From Bordetella parapertussis (GTDB lineage: Bacteria > Pseudomonadota > Gammaproteobacteria > Burkholderiales > Burkholderiaceae_B), in NCBI GenBank assembly GCA_945882005.1, contig CAMCWG010000035.1:1-14951 (forward strand): a stretch of DNA of 14,951 bases, written 5' to 3'. Position numbers and translations under genes: made by a program. Positions 7,038 to 14,808 of the stretch are shown here, in pieces (position 1 is the first letter of the stretch; each line of letters begins with the position of its first letter). The notes under the pieces were generated by a model. That model worked only from the letters and a program-made list of their open reading frames with translations, made no database searches and was not told the DNA's origin.

Positions 7038-7829
7038 ATGAGAGAAAATTCGATTCGTAAAAAGATTGCAGCTGGTCAACCGGTTATCAATGGTTGGCTC
7101 GCAATTCCGTCGTCTTACTCAGCTGAGGTGATTGGGCATGCAGGATTCGATTCTGTGACCGTTGATCTTCAGCACGGTATGATTGGTATTGATGCAGCGT
7201 TACCGATGTTTCAGGCGTTGTCTGCAACGCCCACGATTCCGTTGGCGCGTGTGCCGTGGAATGACCCCGCACAAATCATGCGCCTGCTCGATAGCGGTGC
7301 GTACGGGATTATTTGTCCGATGATCTCGACGGTCGATGATGCCGCGAGCTTTGTCTCTTCCTGTCGCTATCCACCACGCGGTCAGCGCTCCTTTGGGCCT
7401 GCACGTGCGTTGTTGTATGCCGGTGCTGACTATTACCCCCAGGCGGATCAAGAAATGTTGACCCTGGGAATGATTGAGACTCAGGCCGGTTTGGATAACC
7501 TCGACAAGATCCTGGCGATGGAAGGTCTAGACGGTATCTATATCGGACCGAATGATTTGGCACTTGCGCTGGGTTCGGTTCCTAAGTCAGAGTCGGATGA
7601 TCCCGTTGTTGTACAAGCTGTTGCGCATATTCGTGAGCGCGCGATCGCACACGGAAAAATCGCTGGTATTTTCTGCTCCTCTGGCGAGGCGGCTGCGATG
7701 CGTATTAGCCAAGGGTTTCAGATGGTGACGCCTGGAAACGAAGCCGCTCTGATGGCAGCTGCCGCGAAAGCTGCTGTAGCGACGGCACGTGGCGCCAAAG
7801 CACCGACCGCATCCAAAACAGGCTACTGA
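7038..7829 (+). CDS. HpcH/HpaI-family class II aldolase
   Basis: This 263-residue protein belongs to the HpcH/HpaI/GarL aldolase family, metal-dependent TIM-barrel enzymes that cleave or form 2-keto-3-deoxy (di)acids with pyruvate as one partner. Residues that align with the HpaI active site are His46 (VTVDLQHGMIG), Arg71 (LARVPWNDP), Glu147 (MIETQAGLDN) and Asp173 (IYIGPNDLALALG). The motif is DLQHG where HpaI and GarL have DGEHA, which places it in a less characterised subgroup often annotated as 2,4-dihydroxyhept-2-ene-1,7-dioate aldolase. A GTG at 7023 would add five residues, but GGAG at 7029-7032 sits 5 nt before the ATG at 7038 and the N-terminus MRENSIRKKIAAGQPVINGW fits the family, so I chose 7038. 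It is 33 nt after fdx and 14 nt before the isomerase-like gene. The substrate is unknown. Confidence 0.88.
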   Translation: MRENSIRKKIAAGQPVINGWLAIPSSYSAEVIGHAGFDSVTVDLQHGMIGIDAALPMFQALSATPTIPLARVPWNDPAQIMRLLDSGAYGIICPMISTVDDAASFVSSCRYPPRGQRSFGPARALLYAGADYYPQADQEMLTLGMIETQAGLDNLDKILAMEGLDGIYIGPNDLALALGSVPKSESDDPVVVQAVAHIRERAIAHGKIAGIFCSSGEAAAMRISQGFQMVTPGNEAALMAAAAKAAVATARGAKAPTASKTGY

Positions 7830-7843
7830 AAAAGGCGTCTCCC

Positions 7844-8623
7844 ATGGTCCGATTTTCTGCAAACCTCGGTTTCTTATGGTCCCAACTGCCGCTGCTAGAG
7901 CGCATTGAGCTTGCTGCCAAAAACGGCTTTAAAGCGATTGAGTTGCAGTGGCCGTATGACACACCTGCAGAAGAGGTTCGCGCTGCGGTCAAGCGTTTAG
8001 CTTTGACCTTGCTTGCAGTGAATACGCCCGTGGGTGATGCGAGTATTGGCGAGTCTGGCTTGGGTGCGCTACCGGGTCGCGAAGCGGATTTTCAAAAGGC
8101 CTTTGACCAATCGTTGCAATGGTGCCTGGGTAGTGGCGCACCTGCTATTCACGTCATGCCAGGGTTGGCGACCAGTCAAATGGAGCCCGCCGCGCGCCAA
8201 ACATTTATCGCGAATTTGCAATGGGCCGCGGATCTGGCTGCGCCGCATGGCATTACGCTCTTGCTTGAGGCAATTAATCAACGCGATAAGCCTGGGTATT
8301 TTTATTCGCGGCAGGCGGATTCAAATGCCATCCGTGTGGCCTGTGGACGTGACAACATCAAACTGATGTTTGATGTGTATCACGTTGGAGTCTCCGAGGG
8401 GGATATTTTGACGAAACTGGGAGAGTACATGCCCCACATCGGACATATTCAAATCGCCGCAGTGCCAACGCGTAACGAGCCCGATCAGGGTGAAATCGCT
8501 TATCCAGCGGTTTTCGAACGGATTGAGGTGTTGGGCTACTCAGGTTGGATCGGGTGCGAATATCGACCCAGAACAACGGTGGAAGAGGGCTTGAAGTGGC
8601 TCAAGCCTTACCTCACAGCTTAG
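7844..8623 (+). CDS. Hydroxypyruvate isomerase family TIM-barrel protein
   Basis: This 259-residue protein matches the Hyi/OtnI branch of the xylose-isomerase-like TIM-barrel family. Hyi interconverts hydroxypyruvate and tartronate semialdehyde; OtnI acts on 2-oxo-tetronates. It begins MVRFSANLGFLW and ends GWIGCEYRPRTTVEEGLKWL, both close to E. coli Hyi. The two catalytic or metal-binding glutamates appear as Glu142 (LLLEAINQRD) and Glu239 (GCEY). The segment FDVYH (176-180) and GHIQIA (200-205) are also typical. AAGG at 7832-7835 precedes the ATG, 14 nt after the aldolase stop, so the pair is probably one operon. Sequence alone does not separate hydroxypyruvate isomerase from 2-oxo-tetronate isomerase activity. 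Confidence 0.88.
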   Translation: MVRFSANLGFLWSQLPLLERIELAAKNGFKAIELQWPYDTPAEEVRAAVKRLALTLLAVNTPVGDASIGESGLGALPGREADFQKAFDQSLQWCLGSGAPAIHVMPGLATSQMEPAARQTFIANLQWAADLAAPHGITLLLEAINQRDKPGYFYSRQADSNAIRVACGRDNIKLMFDVYHVGVSEGDILTKLGEYMPHIGHIQIAAVPTRNEPDQGEIAYPAVFERIEVLGYSGWIGCEYRPRTTVEEGLKWLKPYLTA

Positions 8624-8641
8624 CAGGCTAGTGGTGCGACC

Positions 8642-10156
8642 CTAGTCTTCTTTGCGTAGATGCGGGAACAGAATCACGTCTCGAATACTTGGGCTGTCTG
8701 TTAGCAACATCACGAGACGATCAATACCGATTCCGCAGCCACCGGTTGGTGGTAAGCCATATTCAAGCGCCCGGATGTAGTCTGCGTCGTAAAACATTGC
8801 CTCTTCGTCGCCTGCATCCTTTGCTTGCACTTGTGCATGGAAACGCGCGGCTTGATCCTCTGGGTCATTGAGCTCAGAGAAGCCGTTGGCGATTTCACGA
8901 CCCGTGATGAACAGTTCGTAGCGTTCGGTAATTCCAGGGCGCGTGTCGGACTCCCGGGCGAGCGGAGAGACCTCAATTGGGTAGTCGATGATATATGTTG
9001 GCTCCCAAAGCTTCGCCTCAGCGGTCTCTTCAAACAACGCCAGTTGCAGTGCGCCCAACCCGGCACGCGCAAGATTTGGCGCCCCGACATCCACGCCACG
9101 CTTTTTGAGCTCAGTGCGCACGAAGTCGACATCGCCAAGTTGTGCTTCGGTAAATTGTGGAACGTGCTCAAGAATTGATTGAACGATGGTACGACGATGG
9201 AACGGCTTGGATAGATCAAGCTCCCGACCCTGATAGGTGAGGGTTGCCGTGCCGCACGCGTGTATCGCTGCTGCGCGAATAATTTTTTCTGTGAAGTCCA
9301 TCAGCCACTGATAATCGGTGTAGGCTGCGTAGAATTCCATCATCGTGACTTCTGGATTATGACGGGGGCTGACACCCTCGTTACGGAAGTTACGGTTAAT
9401 TTCAAAGACGCGTTCAAAGCCGCCGACAACGAGTCGCTTCAGGTAGAGCTCTGGCGCGATGCGCAAGAACATTTCCATGTCGAGTGCGTTGTGATGGGTG
9501 ATGAACGGCTTTGCTGCAGCACCGCCTGGAATTCCGTGCAGCATTGGTGTTTCAACTTCAAGAAAATCTGCATCCACCATCGTTTGCCGGATCGCACTGA
9601 TTGCTTTGCTGCGTGCAGCAAAGGTGTGGCGCGTTTGCTCGGTCATAATGAGATCAATGTAGCGCTGACGGTAGCGCAGCTCTTGATCCGCAATGCCGTG
9701 AAACTTATCGGGCAGGGGTCTGAGCGACTTGGCCAAGACTCGCGCTGTGGCAGCATGAATCGAAAGTTCGCCCTTGTTCGTTTTGAACACATGGCCGGTA
9801 ATTGCGATGATGTCGCCGATGTCCCAGTGTTTGAAGGAGTCGTAGTTTTCTTCACCCAAGGAGTTGCGATCCAGGTAAATTTGGATGCGTCCTGTGCTGT
9901 CTTGCAAGGTTGCAAAGCTAGCCTTACCCATCACACGCTTGAGCATCATGCGACCGGCAACGCTTGCGGGATGTGCAGCTGCTGCCAGCGTCGCCTGATC
10001 TAGCTCGCCATAGCGTTTGTGCAGGGGCTCAGCGCGATCGGCAGGAACGAAATCGTTGGGGAATGCGACGCCACGCTCGCGCATGGCGGCGAGCTTGGCG
10101 CGGCGCTCGGCAATTAGATGGTTTTCGTCGTGTTGGGGAGTTTGGTTGTCGGTCAT
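8642..10156 (-). CDS. lysS: Lysyl-tRNA synthetase, class II
   Basis: This cytoplasmic enzyme charges tRNA-Lys with lysine using ATP. The 504-residue protein matches the usual length (E. coli LysS 505). The N-terminal anticodon-binding OB fold spans about 65-145 ([20 protein letters not shown]). Class II motifs follow: motif 1 near 186-206 (FLEVETPML), motif 2 near 257-275 ([19 protein letters not shown]) and motif 3 at 473-481 (GCGIGIDRL). The ATG is 2 nt after the SDR stop codon with only a weak Shine-Dalgarno, so coupled translation with the SDR gene is likely. It is last in the leftward recJ-prfB-SDR-lysS run and converges with the isomerase-like gene, 18 bp apart, without a recognisable strong terminator. 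Confidence 0.97.
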   Translation of the reverse strand: MTDNQTPQHDENHLIAERRAKLAAMRERGVAFPNDFVPADRAEPLHKRYGELDQATLAAAAHPASVAGRMMLKRVMGKASFATLQDSTGRIQIYLDRNSLGEENYDSFKHWDIGDIIAITGHVFKTNKGELSIHAATARVLAKSLRPLPDKFHGIADQELRYRQRYIDLIMTEQTRHTFAARSKAISAIRQTMVDADFLEVETPMLHGIPGGAAAKPFITHHNALDMEMFLRIAPELYLKRLVVGGFERVFEINRNFRNEGVSPRHNPEVTMMEFYAAYTDYQWLMDFTEKIIRAAAIHACGTATLTYQGRELDLSKPFHRRTIVQSILEHVPQFTEAQLGDVDFVRTELKKRGVDVGAPNLARAGLGALQLALFEETAEAKLWEPTYIIDYPIEVSPLARESDTRPGITERYELFITGREIANGFSELNDPEDQAARFHAQVQAKDAGDEEAMFYDADYIRALEYGLPPTGGCGIGIDRLVMLLTDSPSIRDVILFPHLRKED

Positions 10157-10158
10157 GA

Positions 10159-10905
10159 TTAAGCTGGGTATTGACGAATATCGTCGATGGTCGTTGCACC
10201 ATAGGTGTCGCTTTCGAGGGCTGCCAGGATGCGTTTGGCGATCGTGTCGGGCGCTCCGAGTTGCTTGTTCTGATGAAAGCCAACGAAGCGGTCAAGCGAG
10301 GGGAGTGCCTCCTTAGGCGTGCTGCGGATGGTCACTTGCATATCGGTATCAATCACACCTGGCGCCATTGACGTGATCCGCGCACGGTCACCCAAGTCAA
10401 GCTTTACCGCTTCGGCATAGCGATCCATTGCAGCTTTGGTCGCACAGTAAACACCCCAGCCCGAGCTGGCGTTACGACCTGCACCTGACGAGATCAGCAT
10501 GATGCGACGGTCTGTCGCCTTGCCGCTAGAACTCAGTATGGCGGCAGTCAGCACCATCGCTGAGGTAATGTTGACTTGGAACGCGTGATTGATGACTTCA
10601 AGGTCATTCAAGTTTTCAGTCTGTGCGATAGGTGTCACGATACCGGCGTTGTGGATAAAGCGCACGCAATCGTGACCCGAGAGCAAAGGTTTGAGCGTCT
10701 GGATCGCCTGCATCAACGACTTCGCATCACCAAGATCGACATTGAGTTGCGTTAGTGTTGAGCCATGTTTGCTCGCGATCTTGGCAAGCGCATCAGAGGG
10801 CTTGCGCGAGAGGGTGACAAGGTGTTCGCCTGAGGTGGCGAGCTGCTCTGCCATCGATGCACCCAAGCCGCGGGTTGTACCAGTAATAATCGTGATCGTT
10901 GTCAT
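10159..10905 (-). CDS. Short-chain dehydrogenase/reductase, sepiapterin/benzil reductase-like
   Basis: This 248-residue protein is a classical NAD(P)-dependent SDR. It has the cofactor motif TGTTRGLG (8-15), NAG at 86-88, the catalytic Ser139/Ser140, Tyr153 and Lys157 (YCATK), and PGVIDTDMQ (182-190). The combination of VTPI after NAG, GWGVYC around the active Tyr, and [10 protein letters not shown] resembles Bacillus YueD and sepiapterin reductase-like SDRs. The substrate cannot be read from sequence. AAGGAG (10915-10920 on the plus strand as CTCCTT) lies 9 nt before the ATG, inside the end of prfB; the gap to prfB is 4 nt and to lysS 2 nt. It therefore sits in the translation operon between two genes that are adjacent in E. 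coli. Confidence 0.9.
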   Translation of the reverse strand: MTTITIITGTTRGLGASMAEQLATSGEHLVTLSRKPSDALAKIASKHGSTLTQLNVDLGDAKSLMQAIQTLKPLLSGHDCVRFIHNAGIVTPIAQTENLNDLEVINHAFQVNITSAMVLTAAILSSSGKATDRRIMLISSGAGRNASSGWGVYCATKAAMDRYAEAVKLDLGDRARITSMAPGVIDTDMQVTIRSTPKEALPSLDRFVGFHQNKQLGAPDTIAKRILAALESDTYGATTIDDIRQYPA

Positions 10906-10909
10906 ATGC

Positions 10910-12014
10910 TTAGACTCCTTGCTTCAGGCTGGCCTGTATAAATGGATCGAGATCGCCATCAAGAACTTTCTGGGTATTAGAAATTTCAACGTTGGTACGT
11001 AGGTCTTTAATCCGACTTTGATCGAGTACATACGAGCGGATCTGGTGGCCCCAGCCTACATCCGTTTTAGCGTCTTCCATTTTCTGTTGCTCGGCCATGC
11101 GATTGCGCATCTCAAGTTCAAAGAGACGCGACTTCAGCATTTGCATGGCTTCTGCACGGTTCCGGTGCTGCGAGCGATCGTTTTGGCACTGCACCACAAT
11201 ATTGGTGGGCAAGTGGGTGATACGCACCGCCGAGTCGGTTTTGTTAATGTGCTGTCCGCCCGCACCACTTGCGCGGTAGGTGTCGATCCGCAAGTCTGCG
11301 GGATTGATATCAATTTCAATCGAATCATCGACTTCTGGGTACACAAAAACGCTAGCGAACGAGGTGTGACGACCGCCTGAGGAATCGAAAGGGCTCTTGC
11401 GTACTAGGCGGTGGACACCACTCTCGGTGCGCAGAAACCCAAACGCGTATTCGCCTTCGATTTTGATGGTGGCAGATTTGATGCCAGCCACTTCGCCCTC
11501 TGACTCTTCGAGTAGTTCTGCTTTGAATCCTTTGCGTTCGGCGTAGCGCAGATATTGCCTGAGCAACATGGAAGCCCAGTCCTGCGCTTCTGTGCCGCCT
11601 GCACCAGCCTGAATATCTAAAAAGCAGTTCAGCGGGTCTGCCGGATTAGAAAACATGCGGCGGAATTCCATGCCTTCGAGAGTGCTTTGAAAACCATCGG
11701 CATCGGTCTCAATGGCTTCGAGCGTTGCATCGTCATTGTCCGAGGCTGCAAGTTCAAAGAGTTCGCGCGAGTCGGCAATGGCTTGTGCAAGAGTGGTTAG
11801 GGTAGCGACGACATCCTCAATACTCTTTTTTTCGCGGCCTAAATCTTGAGCACGCTTGGGATCATTCCAGACGTTTGGGTCTTCTAGCTCGGCATTGACA
11901 ACGTGCAGACGCTCAGCTTTGACATCGAAGTCAAAGATACCCCCGAAGTGCAGACTCGCGCGCAGTGTAATCGGCGAGTCTTGAGGCGATTTGGTTCTGA
12001 CGTTCGGCTTCCAT
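10910..12014 (-). CDS. prfB: Peptide chain release factor 2, expressed through a +1 frameshift
   Basis: RF2 ends translation at UGA and UAA codons. The gene is in two frames. The first starts at ATG 12014-12012 ([20 protein letters not shown]) and hits TGA at codon 28 (11933-11931). The second continues from 11932 to the TAA at 10912-10910. Reading CTT-T-GAC with one base skipped gives a 367-residue protein (E. coli 365). SPF, the stop-codon recognition motif, is at 207-209, and the peptidyl-tRNA-hydrolysing GGQ is at 252-254. Residue 248 before GGQ is Ala; the equivalent position 246 in E. coli K-12 RF2 is Thr, which lowers its activity. The gene lies 60 nt after recJ and 4 nt before the SDR gene. 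This is not a pseudogene; the frameshift is normal autoregulation. Confidence 0.96.
11930..11945 (-). promoter_or_regulatory. Programmed +1 frameshift site of prfB
   Basis: On the minus strand the site reads CGGGGG TAT CTT TGA C. The G-run acts as an internal Shine-Dalgarno three bases before the slippery CTT codon. The in-frame TGA is followed by C, a weak stop context. When RF2 is scarce, ribosomes pause and shift +1 to make full-length RF2. The site is nearly identical to that of E. coli. Confidence 0.96.
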
Positions 12015-12074
12015 GCGTATATTTCCAGCTATTTGATTGAATAAACACGGTATTTTAACGGACGTGGGGAGGGA

Positions 12075-13784
12075 TTACGCCGCCTGTGCGTGCTCTAGGA
12101 CGAGTTGGACCGAAACCATGCCGTTCCAGACGTTTTGTTCGAGCCGATACGCAGCTTGTATGCGCTCTGGCAGGCTGTCTGTGCGTCCAAACCAAATCGC
12201 GTCAAAACGCTGTGAGCCCCGCTCTAGAACGAGCTTTAGATGTTTTTCACCCACAAGCTTCTGGTTACGAATGCGGAATTCATCTAAGAATAACGGAGTG
12301 GCAAAGCCAGCACCCCAAACCTCTTGCGCTAGCAAGCCGGCGACCTGTGCATTGGCGTAGCCTGTTTCAAGAGACCCATCGGTTTCGATCACTGGCTCAA
12401 AGCTCTTGCGACCGGTCATTTCAATCACCGCTTGTTCGAACGCTGGCGCGAAGCGCTCAAAGTCGTCGCGTCCGAGTGTCAGGCCTGCTGCCATGGCGTG
12501 CCCTCCAAACTTGCGGATTAGGCCCGGATGTCTCTTTGAGACCAGATCCAGCACATCGCGCAGGTGTACGTCTGGAATCGAGCGACCTGAGCCGCGCAGC
12601 TCATCATCGCCGGCGGGCGCGAAAGCAAGTGTTGGACGAAAGAATCGTTCCTTTAGTCGGGAGGCCACGAGCCCCACAACACCTTGATGCCATTCTGGGT
12701 GCATCACACAGACAGACGCACCGACTTGCCCAGCTTCAACATTCTCTGTTGCGCTCAGGGCTTGCTCTTTCATCACGGTTTCAATTTGTCGGCGCTCTCG
12801 GTTAATGGTGTCGAGCTCGCGCGCCAATTCGAGCGCTTCCATGTCATCGTCCGTGGTGAGGCAGCGTATGCCCAAGCCCATATCCGCCAATCGTCCAGCG
12901 GCGTTGATTCGGGGCCCCAGGGCGAAGCCTAAGTCGAAACCACTAGCGGCCTGTGGGTCACGCGCGCTGACTGCAAAGAGTGCACGTATGCCGGGTTGCA
13001 TCAGGCCGCGACGCATACGATCAAGTCCCCGTGTCACAAGTAGACGATTGTTCGAGTCAAGCTTCACGACGTCCGCCACGGTCCCGAGGGCAACGAGATC
13101 AGCGAGCGCCTCTAGTTTTGGTGCGGTGGCTTGGGTAAAGACATTTCGACGTCTGAGTTCGGCGCGTAAGGCGATCATTAAATAGAAAATGACGCCGACC
13201 CCAGCAAGATTCTTGGAAGGGAAGTCGCAACCCGGCTGGTTAGGGTTGACGATTGCCAGAGCCTCCGGCAAAGTCTGACCGGGTAAGTGGTGGTCCGTGA
13301 CAATGACGCCAAGGCCATGACGATTCGCTGCGGCAACACCCTCGACACTGGCGATGCCGTTGTCCACGGTGATGAGTAAGTCAGGACGACCCGCCTTGTG
13401 CACGAGTGCCAGATCCACAACGGCTTCCGATAGCCCGTAGCCAGTTTCGAAGCGATTCGGTACTAAGAAATCAACAATGGCCCCCATGGAGCGTAAGGCC
13501 CGGAGACCCACTGCGCAAGCGGTCGCGCCATCACAGTCATAGTCGGCGACGATCAGCATGCGCTTGCCCGCTTTAATGGCATCGGCAAGCAAGATAGCGG
13601 CGCGCTCGTTTTGTGTCAGGGTGTTGGGCGCAAGCATGGCGGGCCATTCGAGGCGAACGTCGTCCGCTTGGGTGATGCCACGCGCCGCCCACAAGCGCGC
13701 GAGTAATGGGTGTAGACCGGAGCCGGCTAGGCGCAGTGCTGCAGCATCGTTACTGCGACGAATGGTTAGTTTGGGAGAGTCCAC
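12075..13784 (-). CDS. recJ: Single-stranded-DNA-specific exonuclease RecJ
   Basis: RecJ is a 5'-to-3' ssDNA exonuclease of the DHH phosphoesterase family, used in recombination and mismatch and base-excision repair. From the GTG at 13784-13782 the protein has 569 residues (E. coli 577). Metal-binding motifs are ADYDCDG (Asp81, Asp83, Asp85), VDNG with Asp141, and DHH at 164-166. ADLVALGTVADVV closes the DHH domain, and GSGRSIPDVHLRDVL with GGHAMAAGLTL marks the DHHA1 domain. An upstream in-frame TTG at 13832 would add 16 residues with no Shine-Dalgarno. I prefer the GTG because MDSPKLTIRRSND fits typical RecJ N-termini, but this is uncertain. The start overlaps the rpfE-like gene by 19 bp. 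The order recJ-prfB-lysS is also found in E. coli. Confidence 0.94.
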   Translation of the reverse strand: MDSPKLTIRRSNDAAALRLAGSGLHPLLARLWAARGITQADDVRLEWPAMLAPNTLTQNERAAILLADAIKAGKRMLIVADYDCDGATACAVGLRALRSMGAIVDFLVPNRFETGYGLSEAVVDLALVHKAGRPDLLITVDNGIASVEGVAAANRHGLGVIVTDHHLPGQTLPEALAIVNPNQPGCDFPSKNLAGVGVIFYLMIALRAELRRRNVFTQATAPKLEALADLVALGTVADVVKLDSNNRLLVTRGLDRMRRGLMQPGIRALFAVSARDPQAASGFDLGFALGPRINAAGRLADMGLGIRCLTTDDDMEALELARELDTINRERRQIETVMKEQALSATENVEAGQVGASVCVMHPEWHQGVVGLVASRLKERFFRPTLAFAPAGDDELRGSGRSIPDVHLRDVLDLVSKRHPGLIRKFGGHAMAAGLTLGRDDFERFAPAFEQAVIEMTGRKSFEPVIETDGSLETGYANAQVAGLLAQEVWGAGFATPLFLDEFRIRNQKLVGEKHLKLVLERGSQRFDAIWFGRTDSLPERIQAAYRLEQNVWNGMVSVQLVLEHAQAA

Positions 13785-14752
13785 CAGTCGGTCCAATTTT
13801 GCTTGCGCGGTGAAAGCAAGAGCTGCCACCAACGCGGGATGAAGGGATTCAGACGGACTGCATGACGTTGTCCCGTTAGGGTGATGATTGGCTGCTCGCT
13901 CGTCTTGGTCACGTGCTGTTTAAGTGCGAGCTCTAGTTCGGACGAGACTGCTGGGAGTTGCGCAATCCATTGCGCCCAGTCGCCTTCTAGACAGGCGTCA
14001 GCGAGTAAATTAATCGTCTGAACAGGCGAGGGCGCCGCATTGGGACGCCAGCCACACGCGCCACCATACAGCCAGAGGGAATTGATGGGGGGGAGACCGC
14101 GCACTGCGCGCAAGGCATTAACTGGGTGCGTATGCCAAAGCATCTGGATTTCATTTAAGAGGCGACGCCACGCTTTAAAACTTGGGTCTTGCGGCCACCA
14201 GTCAGATAACGCCATTTGCGCGACAGCCTCAGGGCTCATGGATGGCGCTTGAGCATTGTTACCTGGCCAAATACGCCAAAAATTTGCGTTTAAGGACAGG
14301 GCGGAAACCTCAGATCCTTCCCAAAGCGAGCTGGCGGCCTCAAAGAGCGCGTCGGCTTCATGCGGTGTAATGTTCAGGGAGTGCGGCGCAAGCATACGTG
14401 CGCCTTCGCGACCAATCGTGATAGAGCAAAGCTGCGCGACCCATACCGGTTCGTTACCCGCTTGGATGCCCGCGGCAAGAGGTGCTAGCCCGGCTCCCAA
14501 GTTCAGGCCGTCTGAGGACGTTTCGGACGTCTCTGCACTGTCATCTGATGACATAGCGTGTGGGTAGCCCAGTCTGCGCAACAGCAGTGCTTCGCGAGGA
14601 GTGCAGCCAGTTCGCTCAGGTGCCAGCGACAGGACCTGGGCAGGTCGACGTTCGAGTAGCTCAAGGAGGTACGGGCAATGCCTCTTTAGCTCCAAGGCTA
14701 AATCCGGCGCGACGGAGGTCGGCACGAGGCTGCCGGGTATCAGAATTTCCAT
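13766..14752 (-). CDS. RpfE-like conserved protein of unknown function
   Basis: This 328-residue protein has no recognised catalytic motif. Its most telling region is 200-231, with NEIQMLWHTHPVN and GLPPINSLWLYGG. That pattern, and the place just upstream of recJ, fit the RpfE family named from the Xanthomonas rpf gene region, which I recall has rpfE near recJ, prfB and lysS. The protein is rich in Trp and Leu, has no signal peptide or membrane segment, and is probably cytoplasmic. A Ser/Asp/Glu-rich stretch (about 67-82) may be a flexible loop. The ATG at 14752 was chosen because the in-frame extension upstream is Arg-rich, unlike the rest, and would overlap the divergent LolC-like gene. Some family members are loosely annotated as phosphoglycerate mutase-like; I see no support for that here. 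Confidence 0.65.
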   Translation of the reverse strand: MEILIPGSLVPTSVAPDLALELKRHCPYLLELLERRPAQVLSLAPERTGCTPREALLLRRLGYPHAMSSDDSAETSETSSDGLNLGAGLAPLAAGIQAGNEPVWVAQLCSITIGREGARMLAPHSLNITPHEADALFEAASSLWEGSEVSALSLNANFWRIWPGNNAQAPSMSPEAVAQMALSDWWPQDPSFKAWRRLLNEIQMLWHTHPVNALRAVRGLPPINSLWLYGGACGWRPNAAPSPVQTINLLADACLEGDWAQWIAQLPAVSSELELALKQHVTKTSEQPIITLTGQRHAVRLNPFIPRWWQLLLSPRKQNWTDWWTLPN

Positions 14753-14808
14753 GAGAGGATTGTAGTGGGATGATCGGCTGAGCGGGGGTTTGATGCGATA
14801 ATGTCCTT
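14753..14808. promoter_or_regulatory. Divergent promoter region between the rpfE-like gene and the LolC-like gene
   Basis: This 56-bp spacer serves both strands. Rightward, TGCGATAAT (14794-14802) is an extended -10-like element ending 6 bp before the GTG at 14809. Leftward, TACAAT (plus-strand positions 14764-14759) ends 6 bp before the ATG at 14752. Neither has a good -35, nor a clear Shine-Dalgarno. If used, both transcripts would begin at or next to the start codon, that is, leaderless. Confidence 0.4.

Noticed and set aside
8628..8645. Hairpin CTAG-T-GGT-GCG-ACC-CTAG between the convergent isomerase and lysS genes
   Set aside because: The stem is short with a bulge, overlaps the lysS stop codon and has no T tract on either side, so I do not call a terminator.
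9260..10003. A 247-codon open frame on the plus strand
   Set aside because: It is antisense to lysS, has a composition of Cys/His/Val runs without family features, and lysS is certain on the other strand.
11671..12014. prfB as a broken gene or as a short form starting at an internal Met
   Set aside because: The in-frame TGA lies in a textbook RF2 frameshift site, and the joined protein has normal length and all motifs.
12015..12074. A prfB promoter using TAAAAT (minus strand, plus positions 12057-12052)
   Set aside because: No -35-like element lies at a suitable distance, and recJ read-through explains expression; the hexamer alone is not enough.
12086..12805. A 239-codon open frame on the plus strand
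   Set aside because: It is antisense to recJ, is Arg/Ser-rich as expected from a shadow frame, and no motif supports it.
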